Part shown: positions 1-9,932 of the stretch, in pieces
Numbering within the stretch: position 1 is the stretch's first letter
How the letters are laid out: every line of letters starts with the position of its first letter
Notes under the pieces: generated by a model
Databases searched by the model: none
Seen by the model: only the letters and a program-made list of their open reading frames with translations
Told to the model about the DNA's origin: nothing
NCBI GenBank assembly: GCA_033816765.1
Contig: CM066287.1
Coordinates: 1,860,001 to 1,924,000 of the forward strand
DNA length: 64,000 nt
Reading direction: 5' to 3'
Source of the DNA: Nothopassalora personata
Lineage: Eukaryota; Ascomycota; Dothideomycetes; Mycosphaerellales; Mycosphaerellaceae
Program-made: the position numbers and the translations under genes

Positions 1-486
1 TGATGATCGCTGTCTACTGCTCATTCAGGCGAGGTTGTCTTTTTGTTCGGATGCCGCACGTTAGTGCAGGACGATTAAAGCGGAGGTAATAAACCGGCCT
101 TGTCGTTTAGTATGTGAAGATGAACATAGCTCGAGTGTAGGCTGTCGGTATCGGTGGCGCTGCCGCGTTTGCACATGCGGCTTGGCTTGGCCCGACTCGA
201 GCCACGCTGACTTCACCTCATCTCCTCCAACCTCCAGGGATGTACTCGGACATGAACAACAGTCAATGCCATGCAGCTCTCAAGTCGAGTCTTCTAATAT
301 TGAGGCTCGAGTCTCATCTTCACCTCACCTGTGTTTTCGACATATCCCACCTTCACCTTAGCCCGCTAACCGTTATCATTACATCACCCTCAAACGCGAA
401 CACCAAAACAACACGCAACGGCCAGCCGCACACCCTCGTCGCCTCCCGCAGCGCGGTTCTGCCCCTCACGCACAGTACCCCACCGC

Positions 487-545
487 CATATAAGAAATTT
501 CTTCCCTCGAGCTGCCCTTCTCTTCTTCCTTCTCCTCTCTTCAAC
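487..545 (+). promoter_or_regulatory. Core promoter with TATA-like box and CT-rich tract
   Basis: A TATAAG box lies at 489-494, followed by a strongly pyrimidine-rich stretch (about 505-545) that ends just before a CAAC-rich leader. This is the usual layout of fungal core promoters, with the first ATG of the downstream spliced transcript about 100 bp from the TATA-like box. That it is active is an inference from motif order alone. Confidence 0.45.
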
Positions 546-592
546 AACAAGCTTTTCGACACCACAGCGGCTCTTCTTGGTTCGACCTCAAC

Positions 593-2200
593 ATGTGGAA
601 GCTCCTGGATGCTTGCAGAAGAAGGGAGTGGAAGCTATGGTATGTTGCACCCCTTTCACCTACTCACCCTCCCCGTCATCGTCGCCGCCGCCGCCGCCGC
701 CATCATCCGCGCGTGTGGTGGCACTTCAGCACCTGCACACGCAGCTCCCACCACAACCTCTCCCTTCAACCACATTCACCCACGCTAACAACCCCGCAGC
801 TTAACGATCAACACGTCGAGGCCCGGCGGAGGGGATCCTCTGTTGCCCGCTACTCAGTAGTTCCTTCGGGTTCAAGCTGTCCAACTCGGGTTATCATAGG
901 GGCTTGCATTGGAACCGGTTTCCAAGTCTTGTCAATCACGATCCCCACCCGTGATGCTCACCTGGGACCTGCAGCAGGCGAGGTGTTTGTGTGAGGGTGA
1001 CGGCGTTTTGGTCTTGTGGGATTTTGTTCGGTTCTTGGCGCTTTGCTTGTTTGTTTTGGGGCATACTGACATCTGTGAGTTCTCTCCTTTCCCCTTGTCA
1101 TCACGCGCCGACCGGCAACTCACCTGCACCTGCACCCTCCGAGCTCTTTACACGCACCCTCACCATCCTCCGCCACATCTTCACACTCGCTGACACCATT
1201 ACAGGCGTGCCCGCCGCCTTCGGGTGGCCTGGCATGGCGGGCGCACACTCAGGTCTGACCTGGTCTCGAGCTTCGCGATCTACCGCGTTGCTCTACCGCG
1301 TTGCAAACACTGCATCATCCCATCCCTATTCGCGAGAGCTTCTCCGGAAGTTCCTCAAGGATCCCAGGTGCTCCGGTCAGCGTGCAATTCGTGCGTTTGC
1401 CGCCGGAAGACGGAATCCAGTCATGCTCCGGCGTGACAACTGGTCTGAGCTGCTTGCAGTAACGACGACTGGTGGAAAGCCCGAAGCTTTACCGGTCGCT
1501 GACTTTGCATGGTTTGCGATGCAAAGGCGAACCTCGTGGTGAGTGAAGTGGGCGGGCACGACATCGACGGCTCCAACGGACACTGCTGGCACAGGCGCAA
1601 GCTGCTGGTACTTGGTGGACGAGAGCGCAATCGTGAGGGAATCATCGGCCGTTCATCGGTGAGGAAGTTGTGGTGACGGGTCAGCGTGTTGGGGTTACTT
1701 GCTTTGGTCTGAGCTGTTGTGGATTGGATCCTTCGGGCTCTCCTTCTGCGATTGACGGGTCGCTGGCGGTCGACACTTCAAGCCTGGCTTGGTTTTGAAC
1801 TTCACGATCTGCCGTGTTGTCCTTCGGCCGTCGTTGGATTTTCTGAGGGATACAACCTGCACGTTGTTGCCATCAGTTCACGGCCTTGCTGTCGTGATCT
1901 GAATCGCCAGCTTTGCTTTCTAGCATTGTCTGGTGGCACCCGATGTGCTAGAGTGTTTCGACTGAATCACTGCAGCGTCTGATGGTTCCCCGTACCATTC
2001 AGGCCGTGTGAATTTCGTACAACCCATCCTCTTCATCATGCATGGCGCCTTTGGCCTGTTCATGGAGAAGAGCCCTCTGCTTATCTCATCGTGCATCCAC
2101 TTACTCCAGTTGCGTCTAAAGTTGCCTCACATGCTGAACCACCTTCTCCTCACACTGCACTCGTTTGCATCTCTCACATCAATTGTCAATCACGGCTACT
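593..2200 (+). ncRNA. Candidate spliced long transcript, little coding capacity
   Basis: Two introns are well formed. Intron 1 (640-799) starts GTATGT and ends with a CTAAC branch point (785-789) before CAG. Intron 2 (1075-1204) starts GTGAGT and ends with CTGAC before ACAG. They lie downstream of a TATA-like box and CT-rich tract. Exon 1 would begin at or before 593, exon 2 is 800-1074 and exon 3 starts at 1205; the 3' end is unknown. The only ORF from the first ATG crosses intron 1 (593-639 joined to 800-860) and gives 35 residues with no family I recognise. The exons otherwise carry scattered stops. It could be a long noncoding RNA, a short-peptide gene, or a 5' leader whose main ORF I failed to find. 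It runs toward the 3' end of the SRP receptor gene on the other strand. Confidence 0.4.
1245..1819. repeat. Diverged direct repeat pair differing only by transitions
   Basis: Segment 1245-1290 and segment 1773-1819 align over about 47 bp. They differ by one single-base indel and about ten substitutions, every one a transition, and most read C to T or G to A from the first to the second copy. Both lie in the third exon of the candidate transcript. This is the kind of divergence left by repeat-induced point mutation, but the repeat is far shorter than typical RIP targets, so it may be the remnant of a longer duplication. Confidence 0.4.
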
Positions 2201-2253
2201 CTGATGTCTAGTCAATAGTGGAGGTGTTGCGGAGTGACATCAGCATACAGACA

Positions 2254-4445
2254 CTACTTCATGAGCTTCGATACCGCCCAATCGACGTTCAAGCCTCTGA
2301 GGTCGCCATAATGCTGGCCAACTCCCAAGAACACCACCGGGATACCTGGATCTCAAGTCAACAATCGACATCACAGTCTTCACGATGGACCCACTTACCA
2401 GTAGCATGCACCATACTAACCAAGGTGCCAACCATATCTCCCACAGTATCACACTTGCTAATGATGAACCCGTCCATCCCAACACCACCATTCCTCATGG
2501 CTCCCTTCTGATCCACAAACTCTTTCGCAAAGTTCCTCGCTTGCGCCACACTGTCAGTGCCAACAAGCGCCTCGCCAACCATGAAGATCTTGTCTGGATT
2601 GGCAAGCTGTCCGAACTTCGTCAGACTGCTCATGAGCCTCGTGTCGTTATGCCTTCGTCCTGCGGTGTCGATGAGCACAACATCGTAAAGCATGTCTCCT
2701 TTTCCACTGTTCGTGGCGTACATCACAGCTTGACGAGCGACTTCAGCCGCGTCTTTACCATAGCCTTTCTCGAAGAGCTCGACATGCCCAACGTTCTCGC
2801 GCCGGGACAGCTCGCTGAGGTTGCGGACGTGGACACGAAGTTGCTCGACCGCACCACTTCGGAAAGTATCTGCAGCCACGACCAGTACGCGAAACTTGTT
2901 CTGCAGAAGGAAGTAGGCGATCTTGCTTAGGTTGGTGCTCTTGCCCACACCATTGACGCCAACGATGCTGATGACATACGGCCTGGGGTTGGAACCTGAC
3001 GTGGTGGCATTGATGTTTCGCAGCAGGTCGAGACTGCTAGTTGGTGTGAGGATGCGGGTTAACGCTTTCGACATGCTGTCTCGGATGGTCTTGTCGATGG
3101 AAGTGAAGGATGCAGTCTTCTGATTGAGAAGATCAGCCTCCACGGACTGGCACAGTCGTTCAGCAGCTTCTCGGGCGATGTTCTTCTCCAGAAGCGCATT
3201 CTGAATCTGTAGCAGTGGCTGCTGGAGGTCCTGCTTCGTGAGCTGCTTGCCACCCACGACATTCGCGAATAGACCTGAAATCTTGCTTGTAGCGGTTCCG
3301 AAAAGTCCTGACGCCTCTTTTGTCGTCGTATCTTGTTGTTGCTTATGCTTCGCCTCTGCCAAGATCGCATCTACTTCATCATCCAGATCCTTCAGCACGA
3401 ACTGTCCTTTGCCGGTTCTGCTGCCCATCTGCTCAGCTTTGACGTCTTTCACACCTAGCTCTTTCTCATCGTCGAGACTCGGCGATTCTGCTGCACTGTA
3501 GTCCAGCACAGCATCGTCGTCTCCGTCCGCAGCCATGCCGTCGACATCCCATCGTCGTTTCTGCTTGACGCTGTTCTTGCCACTCTTCGCCTTTACCGGA
3601 CCCTCGTCTCCGGAGGAAGCTGGAGCGGAGCTGTTGAAAGCTGCGTTGATACCTTTCCGTGCTCTCCGCGACTGCCTTCCCGGGCCAGCTTTCGCCGCTA
3701 GCAGATGCGATGCCGATGGCGCGCGTAAGGGTGTGCTCGGTCGCGAAGTGTCTGGTGTCGCAACAGGAGTGATATCGGCACTGGTGGTATCGTCGATGAC
3801 AGCATCTTTTCGCTGGGGAGTCGCTGGCTTCCTAAACTGTGGCACAGGCAAGGGTGGAGGAGGGTTGTCTCCGGCTGCTTCGTCCGTCACGGATGCCGAG
3901 CTCGATGGCGGTGTCAGCTCGACCTGCGACTCGGAATCTTGTTCATTCTGCCTTCGTCTCGTGCTGCCGGTGTCGAGTCTGCGTAAGAGCGCATCGAAGG
4001 TGTGATCGAATCCGCGTGCATCGACCTTGGTAGTCTCGGGCTTCTTGAGCTCATTGCCGTACTGCTTGACGAAAATGCCCCTGACGGCAGTCAACAGGTC
4101 ATCCACCCACGACAAGTGCAGCAATGATTGGTAGACAGCCTACGAAAGTCATCAGCACTGCTCGCGTGCTTCATGCTATGCAATGCTATGCTGTGCTATG
4201 CTATGCATCTTACCCACCACGAAGATCAGGCCAACTTCCTTTGCAGCGGTGTATCGCAGGGTGTATTTATCTTTCCTATATGCCGGCGCTGTGGTCGCAC
4301 CTTCTACTGCAGCAGCAGGCTTCTGTCGTTCCTCAATAAAGACATCGTTGATCAGGCTGTTGACCACGTTGGAGGAGACGGGGGCGTAGTGCTTGCGCCA
4401 GAGCACGATCCCAGACGTCGTGATGATCTCGAAGGCGTCCAGCAT
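2254..4445 (-). CDS. SRP101: Signal recognition particle receptor subunit alpha (SRP101/Srpr-alpha)
   Basis: GTPase of the ER membrane SRP receptor, which docks ribosome-SRP complexes for co-translational translocation. Three exons read from the minus strand: 4445-4218, 4139-2399 and 2345-2254, giving 686 residues. Exon 1 encodes the N-terminal SRX/longin domain (starts MLDAFEIITTSG) and continues across intron 1 into the AVYQSLLHLSWVDDLL segment. A charged, low-complexity linker follows (about residues 130-350). The NG GTPase domain has its P-loop GVNGVGKST at about 469-478, ADTFRSGAVEQL after it, and DTAGRR at about 567-572. The short last exon supplies the conserved GIPVVFLGVGQHYGDL end and stops in SKLMK. 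Reading on without the last intron would lose this end. Intron 1 uses a GTGGGT donor although a better GTAAGA lies 4 nt downstream. The start is divergent from YIF1. Confidence 0.95.
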
Positions 4446-4776
4446 GGTCGTCTATCGTATGCTGGGGCACTAACCCTCAGGCAATGGTATGGTGAAGAGT
4501 GCTCGCGCGATGGATGGACTGCAGCGTTGAGGATGACGTGGGGCGATACGGCAGCCATTTTCACAAGGCAGACCCTGAGACACGGAGGACAATGGATTGA
4601 ACACATGTCAGCTACCAAGAACTACGATTGCAGGGAGGAACACCGATTACATGTGCGCTCCCTCTTATGCGAAAGGCGTTGCTGTGTATCTGGCCTAATC
4701 GGTCCTGACATTTCAAGTGCCACGCGACGACAACAACTTCCTCCTTCAACGCCTCGACCACCAATACACCACCAAT
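4446..4776. promoter_or_regulatory. Shared intergenic promoter, SRP101 / YIF1
   Basis: These 331 bp separate the start codons of two head-to-head genes, both acting in the early secretory pathway. The region must hold both promoters and 5' UTRs. I see no unmistakable TATA box or named operator. Co-regulation is an inference from the arrangement. Confidence 0.45.
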
Positions 4777-5943
4777 ATGCAGCGTCCGACCTACGCAGTA
4801 CCGCCTGCCAACTCTCCGCCTCTGCATCACCCAGTGCCTCAACACGTCTCGACCGTACCGCAATTACGATCACCGCCGCCTCCAGTCTCGCACAATGGAC
4901 AACAGGGAGGTTATGGGTACGATCAGAGCCCGCAGCCAAGCGGCGTCAACAACTATATGCAGCAACCCTTCGGCGGCTTCATGAACGACCCGACAGCTCA
5001 GATGGGCTTCCAGCTGGGCAAGAGCGCGGTCGATGCGGGGCAGCAATATATGGAGCAGAATGTAAGTCTCATGCGCTTGGTGCACTCGAGGAAGGTCCCC
5101 TGTCATGTCATGACGGGAGAAGCTCAGGGAGAGAGCACCGAAGATCGCGAGAAAGCAAAGAAGGACTCGGTCGAGGGCGTTCGCTAAGCCGTATTCTACA
5201 GTTCAACCGCTACGTGAACGTGTCGGCCCTCAAGCACTACTTCAACGTCTCCAACTCATACGTCCTCTCGAAACTCCTCATAGTACTCTTCCCGTGGCGG
5301 CATCGTCCCTGGTCTCGTCAACAAACCCGCTCGAACGACGGCCAAGGTTCGATGGAGTTCCTTCCTCCCCGAGAAGACGTCAACTCTCCAGACATGTACA
5401 TCCCAGTCATGGCCTTTGTCACATATATCCTCCTTTCGACATTGATCGCGGGTCTGAATGGAAAGTTTGAGCCTCAGCTTCTGGGCATAACATTCAGCAA
5501 TGCCTCCGTCATCATCTTGCTGGAGCTGGCAGTGTTATGGCTGGGGAGATACTTTTTGAACATCCAGAGCGAGAGCCAGATCTACGACCTGGTCGCATAC
5601 AGCGGATACAAGTTCGTGGGAGTCATTGTGACAATCGCGATCGCTGCTGTGGTGAACGGTGGCAAGGGGACCGGAGGGACAGTGGGTTGGATAGTATTCG
5701 GCTATACCTTCATGGCAAATGCGTTCTTCTTGGTAAGTGCTATACCTGTCACACCGCCGAACTATATGCTGACTACTCTGCTAGCTACGATCATTGAAGT
5801 ACGTCCTGCTTCCAACAGACAATGCTCCCGGGAACCCAGGCATGCAGACGATCGCGCGCAGCCAGCGCTCGAAAAGGACGCAGTTCCTGTTCATCTACAG
5901 CTACGTGGTGCAGCTAGCATTCATGTGGTGGCTGAGTACCTAG
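4777..5943 (+). CDS. YIF1: YIF1 family Golgi/ER-vesicle membrane protein
   Basis: Yif1 pairs with Yip1 and Ypt-type Rab GTPases and is needed for COPII vesicle traffic between ER and Golgi. Exons 4777-5061, 5202-5732 and 5785-5943 join in phase 0 to give 324 residues, normal for the family. The N-terminal 95 residues are proline/glutamine rich and cytosolic. The FNRYVNVSALKHYFNVSNSYV block and five membrane segments follow: MYIPVMAFVTYILL; the segment around VIILLELAVLW; FVGVIVTIAIAAVV; IVFGYTFMANAFFL; and a C-terminal YSYVVQLAFMWWL just before the stop. The start at 4777 (MQRPTYAVPP) was preferred to an in-frame ATG 60 nt upstream (4717) because the proline-rich family N-terminus begins there. 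Introns have GTAAGT donors. Confidence 0.92.
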
Positions 5944-7126
5944 AGGTGCCATACCGACTATCTGGTATTCGGCGTGGATTACAGACAAAGGTAGACATAT
6001 TGCACACGCGGCGATGTCAGGATTGTGGCATTGTCAATACCAGACTCAATGAAGCTCCATGCGTGTCACTCGATTCCGACGCACCACAATGCTTGAAGCA
6101 TAAGTTCACCTACCGCTAGCATGTAAGGTGCACCACCTGCAACTCTGTGCTGTTCGTACTGACACGGTGACGCCTCATCAGAACAATTAGATCACGAGAA
6201 CCACACGTCGCCCATTTCCGCCCTGACCGCGATCCTGGTGAAGCTACGCCTCCTGTCCAGGATCATGGCGTCTGTGCAACAGCTTCCCCCGACCACTTCA
6301 CTTCAGCTCACGGGAACTCAACGCGTTTTCACAGAACCCTCACTTCGACTGTGGAATAAGTCTATACCAAAATACGCACAAGATGTCTTGCTCCGTGAGC
6401 GGTTCGTCTTGACGATGCTGGTCGTTTGTCTCGGATTCTCGCATAGGTTTACTCATTGACGAGGGCAGGTTGGTGTTTAAGTTTAACAATGACAGACGCT
6501 GGCAAAGGGGGATTCGGTGCTGGTTGGGGAGGTGAGACGCGGGCTTGTCGTTGAGGTCTGTGGAAGGTGAAGTGAGAGGTGAAATGAGGGGTGAGAGCAG
6601 CTGTGAAGAGTTTTGCTGGTTGACGGTGGAGTCGTGAAAGTCATGGAACGGGCATGAGAAGATCGAGTCTCTCTGCTGACCAGCAGTTCGTTTTAGCCCT
6701 TCAAAGGGCATTTCTGGCTTGACGTTGATGAGGCTTCCGTTACTCTTTGGTCAATACGCCGCTCATCGTTCCGTCAAGGACTTCGTTGGTGCTACTCATG
6801 AGGGTCGGAAGGAGATTCATCATCCAAACTTGAGGTACATTGAACTCCATGCTCTAATCCTCTAGATTCGCCGCCTAATGCTAGCTGCTCTTCGGTCGTC
6901 CTGCGCGCTGCACCGTTTGCATAGCTATTTAGCTAAGCGATCGGCACTTGCCGACCTCAACCTCACCAGCCATCATCGCTCACTCTTCCTCACTTCAACT
7001 GCATGGCCGCACTAGCGTGATCCAGGCAGCAACCTCACACCCCCAGATAGTCATATATCTTCTCACCCGCCGCGGCCTTGCTTCGACTTCCACCTTCCTA
7101 CAGCATCTCGACACAACCAGCAAAAG
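5944..7126. other. Intergenic region between YIF1 and the dynamin-like gene
   Basis: It holds the YIF1 3' UTR and the upstream region of the dynamin-like gene. A purine-rich GGTGA-repeat stretch lies at about 6525-6600. Short open frames here have no recognisable motifs and poor coding character. I see no RNA gene or mobile element. Confidence 0.6.
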
Positions 7127-9820
7127 ATGCGGAGCCGCATTAAACAAGAACCCACAGAACTCCACGACGACGCAGGCGGCTTGTTGCCCCCGACTAGCAC
7201 TCCAACACCCATGACACCCCGTGCCACCACGCCGGTGAGCATTGCCTCAACGACACCAGCGCCAAGCACCGCAGACCGCACTTCTCGCGCAGCAATGTCT
7301 CAGGAGGATACCGATCTGCCGAACTCATCTACTGTGACGCCTGACAACCGCAACGGAGATGTCGACATGCTGAACTCTCAAGTCACCGCCACACCGTCTG
7401 CCATGGAGCAGATAGGAACACCAGCCCGTCAATTGATTCAGGCAGTGCAACGACTTGAAGCGCTCAACATCGATGCCACTCTCGAGTCGATTCCGAAGTT
7501 TGTGGTTATTGGCGACCAGTCGGCTGGTAAGTGACAGCGGTATCTCTGCTATCTCACATTATGCTGACTCTTACACAGGAAAGTCCTCGGTGATTGAGGC
7601 AATTTGCGACGTTCAGCTTCCACGCAACGAAGGCACATGTACTCGTTGCCCTTACCAGATCAGCACTACATCCTCTGGCCCGGATGGCTCCTGGTCGTGT
7701 AGAATCGCCATTCTTAACAAGTATGGCTACGATGAGCATCCACGTGCTGGAGTCAACGGCGCGACATTCAAGCGGTGGATCGAGAAAGATACGGATGTCT
7801 TTGAGTTCGTCACGCTGCACGACAAGCAGGAGCTGGAAGGTGCACTTTGCCGTGCTCAGCTCGCGGTGCTCAATCCTCAGCAAAACCCCTTGGCCTACCT
7901 CAACGTCCCGCTCATGCCTGGACATGCTCACAAGCAGAAGGTTGGGTTCTCGCCCAATGTTATTAGCCTCGAGATCACCGCTCCAAACCTGCCCGACCTC
8001 TCATTCTATGATCTCCCGGGAGCGATCAACACCATAAGCGACGAATCTCAGGAGTTCCTCGTGGAGTTTGTAGAGGTTCGTTGATAGGGTACGTCGTTGC
8101 TCGAGAATGGACGAGGGCTGACATCTTACAGAAACTGCTCAAGAAGTACATGAACGACGAAGAAGCTCGTATCGTGCTTGCATGTAGCGCGAACCAAGAT
8201 CTGGAAGTCTCTACGACTCTTCGCTTTTTAAGACAAGTCAAGGCGAGCCACCGAACGCTAGGCGTTCTTACTAAGCCGGATTTGGTCGAGTTCACCCAAG
8301 CCAAAGTCACGTTCTTTCAAGACCTTCTGCAGGGGAAACAATACAAGCTGGGTGGAGGATGGTTCGTCAGCCGGCAGCTCTCTCAAACAGAACTCAACGG
8401 CGAAAAGGCCATGACGCACGAGCAAGCGCGTGAGATCGAGGCTGGATTCTTCTCCACAGAGCCATGGACATCGTCTTTGGCAGCACATGCTCATCGTTTC
8501 GGCATACCCCACTTGCAGCAATGCATCTCAAGAGAATTGATCGATGATATTATCCGCAAGCTTCCCATCATTGCTACGCGGGTACAGGGACGGCTCTCGA
8601 CCATCGATGAGGAACTAAAGACGATCCCAGAGGCAGTCGCTGCGCAGACGGCTTCTTTGACTGTGATCACAGAGATTGACAACGTAAAGACAGCGTTGAT
8701 CAGTGAGATCAATGCCGACAGCAATCAAAGTGAGCTCCGAAAGAAGCATCGGCAGATCTTCCGCGATCTGGTCAAGAGACTTCGAAACCTAAAGCCAGAA
8801 GCAGTGTGGGTCTCACCCGGCTACAAGAAGCCTTCGATTGCGGTGGACGACAGCTCCGAAGACGACAGTCCTTCGAAGCGAGCGAAGACTAAGCAGGGCA
8901 GCCGAGCAATGAGCAGTACTCCTGGGCTCTCAGTAAGATCACGGCGCACACCAGCAAGCCCTGAAATCCCTCACACCCAGGCTGGTCAGATACGCTCTGG
9001 AAAGACTATTTTCCGTCTGAACGAGGTCAAGGCTCGTTTCGACTCCTCTCCAGGTGGAGACATCCCTGACCAGGTCAACGATGCTGTTGTCCGCTCCCTA
9101 ATCCTCGAGCCGTTATCGATCTTCAGCAACATTACCAACGGCGTTATCAAACAGATCCGCAAAGAGTTCATCGACATGCTTGATCGCGTTGTCATGGCTG
9201 CACTTAGTCAGAGATTGGCGACTGAGCTCTACCGCCAAGTCGTGGAGTCCGCTAAGTCGCTATTCGAGGAACTGCTTCAAGAGGTCACAGATTCTGTGTG
9301 CCGCTTAGTGGCTGCCGCATGCCACCGACCCATTGCCTACAACCCCTGGCTCCCACCCAAACGTTCCGACTACGAGATCGAAAACCTTCGTCTACGCCGC
9401 GAGCAACGAGTCGAGGAGCACTACGCTATCTTGGAGGCGGAGGGTCAACGTGTGCCAAATTTGCCGGACCAGAACAAGAAGGCTGCCGACATTAGCTGGG
9501 TCAACTCTACCTTGGGTGTGGATGATTACGAGCGTGAAGTCAAGGCTTTGGCTACACCGCTGGCCTACTACGATGTTGCTTCGGCGCAGCTCGTAGACAA
9601 TGTCGCGCAGCAGGTCGAGTGCGGAGTCATGGCAGCCTACGAGAATCATTTGTCACGAAGACTCTTCAAGGACCTGCGTGCCACGGAGCCGGAGCACTGT
9701 GTCGCTCTGCTCGCCGAAGACCCGGCGCGTGAGGCCCGGCGCGAGCAGTTGCTAGCGGAGAGAGCCAAGCTGGAGAAAGCTCTCGCTGAGCTGGAGGCAC
9801 TGCCCGTCACTCATGCCTGA
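7127..9820 (+). CDS. Dynamin-family large GTPase
   Basis: Exons 7127-7526, 7579-8075 and 8132-9820 give 861 residues. The GTPase domain starts after a 100-residue Ser/Thr/Pro-rich tail. G1 is GDQSAGKSS (split by intron 1), followed by CTRCPYQI, G3 is DLPGAI, and G4 is TKPD in exon 3. The stalk region follows, with an inserted disordered basic/acidic stretch around DDSSEDDSPSKRAKTKQ. Near the C terminus is a GED-like helical region (DDYEREVKALATPLAYYDVASAQLVDNV) ending in a short coiled coil. There is no PH domain or transmembrane segment. That fits Mx/VPS1-like or the many filamentous-fungal 'dynamin GTPase' paralogues rather than classical DNM1, which I would expect to be more compact. Fungal relatives act in membrane remodelling; the specific cargo or organelle cannot be told here. 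The intron 2 donor is the weak GTTCGT, but the frame and family support it. Confidence 0.88.
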
Positions 9821-9932
9821 GAAGAGGAGGAGGAACAGATCGTTGGAGCAGCTTCGATACTCGCACCGCTTGATTTAGAAGATACTGGGCCTGAGCAGAA
9901 AGCAGTAACCTGCCCGCTGAGCAATGCTGTCT

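Noticed and set aside
4128..6119. A 663-codon open frame on the plus strand
   Set aside because: It spans the antisense of SRP101 exon 1 and only its middle coincides with the true second exon of YIF1. The real gene has three exons and starts at 4777.
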